Origin: Bacteroidota bacterium | GTDB taxonomy: Bacteria; Bacteroidota; Bacteroidia; Flavobacteriales_D; Crocinitomicaceae | DNA: 11,680 bases | Assembly: GCA_016866375.1 (NCBI GenBank) | Contig: VGMK01000053.1 | Coordinates: 1 to 11,680 of the forward strand | Reading direction: 5' to 3' | Shown here: positions 4,960 through 11,680 of the stretch, piece by piece | Layout of the letters: each line of letters begins with the position of its first letter | How positions within the stretch are numbered: position 1 is the first letter of the stretch | Position numbers and translations under genes: made by a program | Notes under the pieces: model-generated | The model's database searches: none | Told to the model about the DNA's origin: nothing | What the model saw: only the letters and a program-made list of their open reading frames with translations

Positions 4960-7560
4960 ATGTCAAAAAAAATATCACTATCTAAACTTAACGGATTTCT
5001 AAAACTGCAATGCGATGATTTAAGGGCAGCAGGCTTAGATGCTTCCGAATACAAAGACTACATAATTGCCATGTTATTCCTTAAACGGGTAAATGACTTG
5101 TTTGATGTAGCTCGCATTACTCGTGAAAATAATTTAAAGAAACAACACCCAAATATTACTCAAGCCCAACTCGACAGAGAACTGGAGATTGAAAATGCTA
5201 CTGAGTATGAATTCTTCGTGCCTGCCGATGCTCGTTGGAAAGACATACAAATGCTTACCGAAAATATTGGTGATGGCTTAACAATAGCTTTAAATTCAAT
5301 AGAAAATTCCCGTAAGGAGATATTGGAAGGTGTTTTAAGCGGCACTAAGTTCAATGCCTTAAAGACAAATGGCGACAAACTTCTAACTGATGAAGTGCTC
5401 AAAGGATTGATTGACAACTTTAATGAGATTGAATTAAAAGATGAGAATTTTGAATTCCCAGACTTATTGGGTGCGGCTTACGAATTTTTGATTAAACACT
5501 TTGCCGAAAGTGCCGGTAAAAAAGGAGGTGAATTTTATACTCCTAATGAAGTGGTGCAATTAATGGCACACATTTTACAACCAAGCGATAGAGCTTCTAT
5601 GTGCGACCCAACTGTTGGTTCGGGTGGTTTGCTCATTAACTTGAGAAACTATGTAGAGGCACGTTATGGCAATGCCCGCAACTTATCCATTTTCGGACAA
5701 GAATTGAAAGAGGGTATTTACAAAATGTGTAAAATGAACATGATTTTTCATGGCATCAAAAACGCCAACATCAAAATGGGCGACACATTGGCAAACCCTC
5801 TACTTAAAAAAGATGGCGTATTAATCAAATTTGATATAGTAGTTGCTAATCCTCCTTTTTCACAGAACTACAAAACGGAGGGAATGCAGCATAAAGAACG
5901 CTTTACCAATTGGACAAGTACCAAGAAACAAGCCGACTTTATGTTTTTGCAACACATGGTTTCCACCTTGAATAATGATGGACGAATGGCAGTTGTTATG
6001 CCTCATGGCGTTTTATTTCGTGGAGGTGAAGAACAAAAAATACGCAAGCGTTTAATCAACGCAGGTTTGATTGAAGCCATTATAGGTTTGCCCCCTGCTT
6101 TGTTTTTTGGCACAGGTATTCCTGCCAGTTTAATTATTATCAATAAACACGGTGCTGGCGAACGCAATCATGTGCTTTTTATCAATGCCGATAAAGAATA
6201 CAAAGAAGGTAAAAATCAAAACAAACTCCGTTCGGAGGATATAGATAAAATCAGTTATGTATACCACAACAAAATACAATTAGATAAATACAGCAAACTG
6301 GTACACAAAGATGATATTGGAAAAGAAGAATACAACTGTAATATTCGCAGGTATGTTGACAATTCGCCACCTGCAACTCCTCACGATGTGCACGCCCATT
6401 TAAAAGGCGGTATTCCTGTAGCTGAAATCAATGCTTTGGATATTAATTTTGCTTGCTACGATGGATTAAAAGAAAGTTTATTTACTTCATTAAAACAAGG
6501 TTACAATCAATTTGCGGCAGGCATTGAGAGCAAAGAAAAAATAAAGGAGTTTATTGATAGTAGCCAAGGAAAAGAAAAAGCCTTTGCGAAATACACTGCA
6601 AAAATCAATGAGTTTTGGCAAAAGGTATTGCCTAAGATTGAATCCCTGCCTACCGATAAAAGCGTGTATGATTTCACCAAACATTGCACAACTGAGTTCT
6701 CTGCTACATTGGGCGATATTGCCAATCCTTTGCTTTCTGAATATCAACTACGTGGGTCGTTTGCACAGTATATTGAAGATTTGAAATACGATTTTAAATC
6801 GGTGGCGGCAAGTGCTTGGAAAGCTGAGCTAATACCTGATGACGAAATTTTGGAAAGTCAGTTTCCTCAAGTGTTGGCTTCGTATCGTAATGCTTTAGCC
6901 AGACGTGATGAGTTGGAAGCATTATTTGAAACCGTGAATGAATTGGAAGAAGGCGAATGGAACGAAGAAGATTACGAAGCCATTCCCAAAAAACAGATAA
7001 CCGAAATAAAAGCACAGATAAAAAGCAATACCAAGCAGAAAAATATTTTAGCTAAAGAATTGGCAAAAATAGCCAAACAAATTAAGGCTTACCAAAAAGA
7101 TATTGATGCGAAGAAGCCCAAACCCGAAAAAGTAGAAATAGCGAAAGAACAAATCACAATCCTATCTGCCAAAAGCGTTGAGATAGGAAATGAAATTGAA
7201 CCTTATGAGGCTTCAATTGAAGCCGTTACTGAAAGCATTAAAAAGCATTTGGCATTAGAAGAAGAACTAAAGAAATGCCGAACAGAAGCTAGAGAACTAG
7301 AACGAATTAAAGCAGAACTGGTTGAACAAGCAAGAGCCAAGATAACACCAGAGGAAGCAAAAGAACTCATCATTAAACGCTGGGAAAGAACATTGCATAC
7401 AGTAGTTACTGGCTATCAAGAAAACCATACCCGCAATTTAGTAAATGCCATCAATGAGTTGTTTGAAAAATATATTACCACTTTGGATGATGTTTTAAGC
7501 TCAAGAGAAAACGAAACCCAATTGTTAAATAACTTTTTATTGGAATTGGGTTATGAGTGA
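4960..7560 (+). CDS. hsdM: Type I restriction-modification system methyltransferase subunit HsdM
   Basis: The product transfers a methyl group from S-adenosylmethionine to adenine in the site chosen by HsdS, and is also a structural part of the HsdRMS restriction complex. Residues about 5-150 form the N-terminal HsdM helical domain (LNGFLKLQCDDLRAAGLDASEY). The methylase core follows: GGEFYTP at 189-195, SAM-binding motif I DPTVGSGG at 216-223, and catalytic motif IV NPPF at 297-300, all intact. At 866 residues the protein is much longer than the roughly 500-530 of classical HsdM. The extra C-terminal part includes a long charged coiled coil at about 670-795 and a final conserved-looking segment (EEAKELIIKRWERTLH onward). 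The stop overlaps the hsdS start by 8 bases, giving translational coupling. ATG 4960 is the only sensible start; the leader is A-rich without a strong Shine-Dalgarno. Confidence 0.95.
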   Translation: MSKKISLSKLNGFLKLQCDDLRAAGLDASEYKDYIIAMLFLKRVNDLFDVARITRENNLKKQHPNITQAQLDRELEIENATEYEFFVPADARWKDIQMLTENIGDGLTIALNSIENSRKEILEGVLSGTKFNALKTNGDKLLTDEVLKGLIDNFNEIELKDENFEFPDLLGAAYEFLIKHFAESAGKKGGEFYTPNEVVQLMAHILQPSDRASMCDPTVGSGGLLINLRNYVEARYGNARNLSIFGQELKEGIYKMCKMNMIFHGIKNANIKMGDTLANPLLKKDGVLIKFDIVVANPPFSQNYKTEGMQHKERFTNWTSTKKQADFMFLQHMVSTLNNDGRMAVVMPHGVLFRGGEEQKIRKRLINAGLIEAIIGLPPALFFGTGIPASLIIINKHGAGERNHVLFINADKEYKEGKNQNKLRSEDIDKISYVYHNKIQLDKYSKLVHKDDIGKEEYNCNIRRYVDNSPPATPHDVHAHLKGGIPVAEINALDINFACYDGLKESLFTSLKQGYNQFAAGIESKEKIKEFIDSSQGKEKAFAKYTAKINEFWQKVLPKIESLPTDKSVYDFTKHCTTEFSATLGDIANPLLSEYQLRGSFAQYIEDLKYDFKSVAASAWKAELIPDDEILESQFPQVLASYRNALARRDELEALFETVNELEEGEWNEEDYEAIPKKQITEIKAQIKSNTKQKNILAKELAKIAKQIKAYQKDIDAKKPKPEKVEIAKEQITILSAKSVEIGNEIEPYEASIEAVTESIKKHLALEEELKKCRTEARELERIKAELVEQARAKITPEEAKELIIKRWERTLHTVVTGYQENHTRNLVNAINELFEKYITTLDDVLSSRENETQLLNNFLLELGYE

Positions 7561-8782
7561 GTGGATTGAAAAATACTTAATCGACTTTTCAATATTAAAC
7601 TATGGTGATAATTTGCCTACGTCTGAATTGAAATCTTTTGGATATCCTGTTTTTGGAGCAAATGGATATGTTGGATTTTCGGATAGATATAATATAGAAA
7701 TTAAAACGGTATTAATCAGCTGTAGAGGTGAAAACAGTGGTGTAATCAATATTGTACCTGAAAAAACTTTTGTTACTAACAATAGTATTCCTGTAAAATT
7801 AAAAACTGATGAGATTGATGTTGAATTTCTTTATTATTTACTTCAAACTATAAGTAAAAGCAAAATTGTTTCAGGTTCTGCTCAGCCACAGGTAACTATA
7901 AATGATTTGAAAAGGGTTAGCCTTAAATTCCCTTCATTAAAAGCACAACGCAAAATCGCCAAAATTCTATCCACCACCGATACAGTAATAGAAAAAACCC
8001 AAGCTTCCATAGCCAAATACAAAGCCATAAAACAAGGCATGCTGCACGATTTGTTTACCCGTGGCATTGATATAAAAACAGGCAAACTCCGCCCAAAACA
8101 AGAGAATGCTCCAGAGTTATATAAAGAAAGTGCGTTGGGTTGGATTCCGAAGGAGTGGGATGAAAAGATTATTAATCAGATTGCAAAAGTAAACGGCAGA
8201 GTTGGTTGGAAAGGTTACACTGTTAGCGATTTAAGAGAGAATGGTCCTTTGGCGTTAGGTGCTATGCATATTGATAAAGATAATAAATTAGATTTAACTA
8301 ATTCTATTCATTTATCAAATGAGAAGTATTTAGAATCACCTGAAATAATGGTATTCTTTGGAGATATATTAATTGTACAAAGAGGCACAATAGGTAAAAT
8401 TGTTATAATAGACAAAGAGATTGGAGATGCAACAATAAATCCAAGTATGGTATTACTCAATAATATCACAAAATGTAATACATACATTTATTACCAGCTA
8501 TGTAGTTTCATTGGTCAAAGTCAAATAGAAAATCTTACTTCTCAGACAGGAGTTCCGATGATAAGCCAAGAACAAATTAAGAATATCAAATTGGCAATCC
8601 CTAAGGAAGGGATGGAAACAGAAGCAATTGCTAATAGGTTAAAATCTATTGACAATATAATTGCAAACGAAAAAAGTTTTCTACTCAAGCAACAACAAAT
8701 TAAATCAGGTTTAATGTCAGATTTGTTGAGTGGTAAAAAGCTGGTAACAGTTAAAGAAGAATTAGAAACGCAAACAAACTAA
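7553..8782 (+). CDS. hsdS: Type I restriction-modification system specificity subunit HsdS
   Basis: HsdS recognises the bipartite DNA target and positions HsdM and HsdR. The 409-residue protein has the standard two-half layout. Recognition domain 1 spans about 1-128. The first conserved spacer helix covers about 130-172 (QRKIAKILSTTD, then KYKAIKQGMLHDLFTRG). Recognition domain 2 starts near GWIPKEW (196-202). The second conserved helix is at 357-398 (ANRLKSIDNIIANEKSFLL, then QIKSGLMSDLLSGKK). The two helices are recognisably repeats of each other, e.g. IKQGMLHDLFTRG and IKSGLMSDLLSGK. The recognition domains are much poorer in GC than the central spacer (see findings), suggesting domain exchange. 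The target cannot be read from sequence alone. The start overlaps the end of hsdM, and hsdR follows after 4 bases. Confidence 0.93.
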   Translation: MSEWIEKYLIDFSILNYGDNLPTSELKSFGYPVFGANGYVGFSDRYNIEIKTVLISCRGENSGVINIVPEKTFVTNNSIPVKLKTDEIDVEFLYYLLQTISKSKIVSGSAQPQVTINDLKRVSLKFPSLKAQRKIAKILSTTDTVIEKTQASIAKYKAIKQGMLHDLFTRGIDIKTGKLRPKQENAPELYKESALGWIPKEWDEKIINQIAKVNGRVGWKGYTVSDLRENGPLALGAMHIDKDNKLDLTNSIHLSNEKYLESPEIMVFFGDILIVQRGTIGKIVIIDKEIGDATINPSMVLLNNITKCNTYIYYQLCSFIGQSQIENLTSQTGVPMISQEQIKNIKLAIPKEGMETEAIANRLKSIDNIIANEKSFLLKQQQIKSGLMSDLLSGKKLVTVKEELETQTN

Positions 8783-8786
8783 GCCT

Positions 8787-11680
8787 ATGGCAGAATATAT
8801 CAATGTAGAAAAGCCTTTTTTAGATAAGCTTCGCCAAATAGGTTGGGAAGTTCACGATAATGGTGCAGGTGGTATTCCAGAAGACCCTACAGAATCTTTT
8901 CGTACTTCGTTTAAAGAAGTAATACTTAAAGGCAAGTTTGAAGCCTCCATTAAGAAATTAAATCCGTGGATTACTCAAGAACAATTCAACTATTGCTACG
9001 AGAAGATTGCGGAGCAAGGCAGTAAAAAATTATTGGAAGCCAATAAAGATATTTTTAATCACTTGCTTAAAGGCATTACACTTCCTGGCATAAACGAGCA
9101 AACAGGCGTTGATAATCCTACAGTGCGTTTAATTGCCTTTGGCGATGAGTACAAAGGCAATTCATTTATTGTAATTAATCAGTTTAGAGTAGATACTCCC
9201 AACCGTGCCAAAAAATGTATTATCCCCGATATAGTTTGCTTTGTAAACGGGATGCCTTTTGTGGTTATTGAGTGTAAGGATATGTATTCGCCAGGTCCGT
9301 TAAGTGAATCGTTCAGGCAAATAGAACGATACAGCAACCAGCGAGACGATTTTTTTAGCAAAGATGAAGGCGAAGAAAAACTCTTTCATACCAATCTTTT
9401 CAGCGTTATTACACATGGCTTAGAGGCAAGGTTTGGAACCATTTGCTCCAACTTCGATTATTTTTTAAAGTGGGTAGATATTTTTCCTGAAGAATACCAA
9501 ACCATTCCACCCGATACAACCATTGCTATTGAACCCGATAGTCAGCGTCAAGAGGTACTAATTCACGGAATGTTTAATCACGAAATATTGATAGACATTC
9601 TAAAGAATTTTACCCTTTTTATGCAATTGAAAAGCGGACAGGATATTAAAATCATCTGCCGCTATCAGCAATACCGTGCTGTTCGAAAAATGGTAGAACG
9701 CTTGCGAGAAGGTGCAGATTTTAAACAACGAAGTGGTGTTATATGGCATACGCAAGGAAGTGGCAAAAGTCTAACGATGGCTTTCCTTGTTCGCAAAATG
9801 CGTTCAACCTTCGATTTAAAAGATTATAAAATATTGATGGTGGTGGATAGAATTGATTTAGAAGACCAATTAACTGAAACTGCCGAATTGGTGGAGAGAA
9901 CCAACAATATTGAAACAAGGCAAGATTTGGTAATGCTTGAAAGCGATACCAATAACTTGAACATGGTAATGCTTCATAAGTTTATTGAGAATCAAAAAAT
10001 AACTTCTGAAAACTTGCTCAAATTAGGTGTAATACCAAAGTTCACTGAGTTTCCAGAGATTAATAAAAGTGAAAAAATATTGATATTGGTTGATGAAGCC
10101 CACCGTTCGCAAGGTAACGATATGGGTAAAAATTTATTCTTGGCATTTCCAAATGCCACAAGAATAGGTTTTACTGGAACGCCATTAATTACAGAACGCC
10201 ATAAAAAACAAACAGCCGAACGTTTCTATCAACCCAAAGACCAATATATTGATACCTATAAAATGAATAACGCAGTTGCCGATGGAGCAACGGTTGATAT
10301 TAAATACATTGGCAAAAAAACCTCCGACCAAATAAAAGACAAAGAGGTTTTTGATTTAGAATACGAAGAAACCTTTAAACACCGTACCGAAGAAGAACGT
10401 CAAGAAATACAGAAAAGGTACGGTACTATGGTGGCGTTTTTAGAATCTAAAGAACGCATTATCGAAATTGCTCAAGATATTTTAGAACATTATGTAAGTG
10501 AAATATTGCCCAATGGTTTTAAAGCGCAAGTAGTTGGCTCAAGTATCATCGCTGCTGTTCGATACAAACTAGTACTTAATGATTTGATAGCTCAACGCCT
10601 GCAACTGGAAGAAGAAAAACAAGGCGAAGCCAGGAACGAAACACTGATTGCTCGATTAAAAATTCTAAAAGCACACTCCATAGTTTCGGGTATGGGAACT
10701 AACGAACTCGATTATGTAACTGCTGCCCGGAAAGAAGCTTTGGAAGATGATGCGATTAATAATTTCAAGAAAGATTTTGATGTGGTTGACCCTGATAAAA
10801 AATTGTCGGGAATTGGTATTTTATGTGTTTGTGATAAACTAATAACTGGTTTTGATGCTCCTATTGAGCAAGTAATGTATTTGGATAAAAACCTGCGAGA
10901 GCATGATCTATTGCAAGCTATTGCTCGTGTAAACCGAACCAAGAAAGGTAAAACACACGGATTGGTGGTTGACTATTTTGGAATCACCAAAAACCTGAAT
11001 CGTGCATTAGGAATTTATACCGACCAAGAAGCAGCAGAGAGTAAAGCTACACTCGATGAGTTTAAAGAATACTTCAAAGATATTAATGACGAAATACCTG
11101 AGTTAGAACTGAGATACAATAAAATCATTCAGTTTTTCATAGACAACGGAATTGCTGATTTTGAAGACTTCTTGCAACAAAAAACATCAGACAGCAGGGA
11201 CATCGAATTGGTTGAAAAAGTGATTGAAATAGTAGGCGATTTAAAGCTAAGAGCACAATTTGATATTTTAGTAAAAAATTATTTCGACCGTTTAGACTTA
11301 TTGTTTAGCGAAGCCGAAACCCAAAGAAAGTATTGGATACCTGCAAAACGTATTGGTTATTTATTATGGCGTATTCAATACCATTACAGAGATACACCTT
11401 TAGATATTGGTTGGGCAAGTGAAAAAGTCCGTAGGCTCATAGATAAGCATTTGGAATCAATGGGTATTAAGCAAAATGTGGAAGAGGTTTCGATTTTTTC
11501 AGAAGATTTCCCCATCAAAATCAACAGTCTTTACGGAAATAATAAATCGAAAGCCTCAGCAATGGAACATGCATTAAGAGGTCATATTAAGGTTAGCTTG
11601 CAAAACAGCGACCCTGCAATGTATCGCAAGTTTGATGACAGAATTAATGAGTTAATTAAAAAATATCAAAATAATTGGGA
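8787..11680 (+). CDS. hsdR: Type I restriction-modification system endonuclease/translocase subunit HsdR (right end cut by window)
   Basis: This is the motor and nuclease of the complex: it pulls unmethylated DNA using ATP and cuts far from the target. I translated the frame from ATG 8787 and found no stop through 11680, giving at least 964 residues of a protein usually about 1000-1100 long, so little is missing. The N-terminal PD-(D/E)xK nuclease has D148 (IPDIVCFVNG) and E162-C-K164 (VVIECKD). The SF2 helicase part has Walker A HTQGSGKS (321-328), motif II DEAH (436-439), motif III FTGTP (462-466), and motif VI QAIARVNRTKKG (from 710). The remainder is the helical C-terminal region that contacts HsdM/HsdS. 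All key residues are present, so the enzyme looks active. It follows hsdS after 4 bases, and all three subunits are probably on one transcript. Confidence 0.95.
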   Translation, partial: MAEYINVEKPFLDKLRQIGWEVHDNGAGGIPEDPTESFRTSFKEVILKGKFEASIKKLNPWITQEQFNYCYEKIAEQGSKKLLEANKDIFNHLLKGITLPGINEQTGVDNPTVRLIAFGDEYKGNSFIVINQFRVDTPNRAKKCIIPDIVCFVNGMPFVVIECKDMYSPGPLSESFRQIERYSNQRDDFFSKDEGEEKLFHTNLFSVITHGLEARFGTICSNFDYFLKWVDIFPEEYQTIPPDTTIAIEPDSQRQEVLIHGMFNHEILIDILKNFTLFMQLKSGQDIKIICRYQQYRAVRKMVERLREGADFKQRSGVIWHTQGSGKSLTMAFLVRKMRSTFDLKDYKILMVVDRIDLEDQLTETAELVERTNNIETRQDLVMLESDTNNLNMVMLHKFIENQKITSENLLKLGVIPKFTEFPEINKSEKILILVDEAHRSQGNDMGKNLFLAFPNATRIGFTGTPLITERHKKQTAERFYQPKDQYIDTYKMNNAVADGATVDIKYIGKKTSDQIKDKEVFDLEYEETFKHRTEEERQEIQKRYGTMVAFLESKERIIEIAQDILEHYVSEILPNGFKAQVVGSSIIAAVRYKLVLNDLIAQRLQLEEEKQGEARNETLIARLKILKAHSIVSGMGTNELDYVTAARKEALEDDAINNFKKDFDVVDPDKKLSGIGILCVCDKLITGFDAPIEQVMYLDKNLREHDLLQAIARVNRTKKGKTHGLVVDYFGITKNLNRALGIYTDQEAAESKATLDEFKEYFKDINDEIPELELRYNKIIQFFIDNGIADFEDFLQQKTSDSRDIELVEKVIEIVGDLKLRAQFDILVKNYFDRLDLLFSEAETQRKYWIPAKRIGYLLWRIQYHYRDTPLDIGWASEKVRRLIDKHLESMGIKQNVEEVSIFSEDFPIKINSLYGNNKSKASAMEHALRGHIKVSLQNSDPAMYRKFDDRINELIKKYQNNW

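Larger units (their letters stand above)
4889..11680 (+). mobile_element. Putative cassette 3 (type I R-M operon), right end outside window
   Basis: Inferred unit from TT of the third right box to an unseen repeat downstream of hsdR. It holds a complete hsdM and hsdS and nearly all of hsdR. The gap from the right box to the hsdM start is 63 bases, similar to the other two cassettes (71 and 52). If the cassette reading is right, it is at least 6.8 kb, far beyond ordinary integron cassettes. Confidence 0.4.

Noticed and set aside
5160..7015. Minus-strand and alternate-frame open frames inside hsdM (for example 5160-5417, 6490-6747, 6554-6784, 6794-7015)
   Set aside because: All lie within a well-supported hsdM with intact motifs and show no protein-like features.
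9179..10942. Minus-strand open frames inside hsdR (9179-9361, 10712-10942)
   Set aside because: They are shadows of hsdR, whose + frame is open from 8787 to the window end with all motifs in place.
1..11680. CRISPR array, tRNA, rRNA or insertion sequence
   Set aside because: No regularly spaced short direct repeats, no tRNA/rRNA-like sequence, and no transposase or integrase coding region was seen on either strand.

Overview
The window looks like a chromosomal accessory region from a Bacteroidota bacterium. The main evidence is a secreted protein with a C-terminal type IX secretion (T9SS) sorting domain at 3500-4756, low overall GC, A-rich leaders before start codons, and almost no Shine-Dalgarno sites. 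The order or genus cannot be fixed from the sequence. All credible genes lie on the + strand.

Layout. (1) 1-21 is the right half of a palindromic repeat. (2) 86-3381 holds seven tightly packed small genes: a TerB-like protein, four proteins I do not recognise, a four-repeat ankyrin protein, and a small protein with a C-terminal membrane helix. (3) 3388-3447 is a complete 60-bp palindromic repeat. (4) 3500-4756 encodes a LamG + Ig-like + T9SS-sorting exported protein. (5) 4762-4896 is a second complete repeat of the same family, 135 bp, with a longer loop. (6) 4960 to the right edge is a type I restriction-modification operon in the order hsdM-hsdS-hsdR. hsdR is still open at base 11680, and at least 964 residues are present.

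The most interesting signal is the repeat family. Each copy has the plan TAACAGC-arm-loop-arm-GCAAA(A/C)CGTTA, as in an integron attC site. In both complete copies the left outer box does not match its own right box best. It pairs perfectly with the right outer box of the PREVIOUS repeat: CCCATAAC at 3388 with GTTATGGG at 7, and CCCTTAAC at 4762 with GTTAAGGG at 3440. A further four bases also match after a 3-base gap in both cases. This is what is expected if each segment between repeats was once a circle closed at its own site and then inserted by recombination between G and TT of the right box, as integron cassettes are. On this reading the window is a cassette array without a visible integrase. 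One cassette carries seven small genes, one an exported adhesin-like protein, and one a whole type I R-M system. The boxes do not fit the classical GTTRRRY consensus, so this would be a divergent attC family or a parallel mobile system.

How the genes work together. HsdM, HsdS and HsdR should form one modification/restriction enzyme whose DNA target is set by HsdS. HsdS looks mosaic, with AT-rich recognition domains around a GC-richer conserved spacer. The seven-gene block has no assigned function. Its gene content (TerB-like, ankyrin, small membrane protein, orphans) and its place beside an R-M operon would fit a stress, immunity or defence role, but that is inference only.
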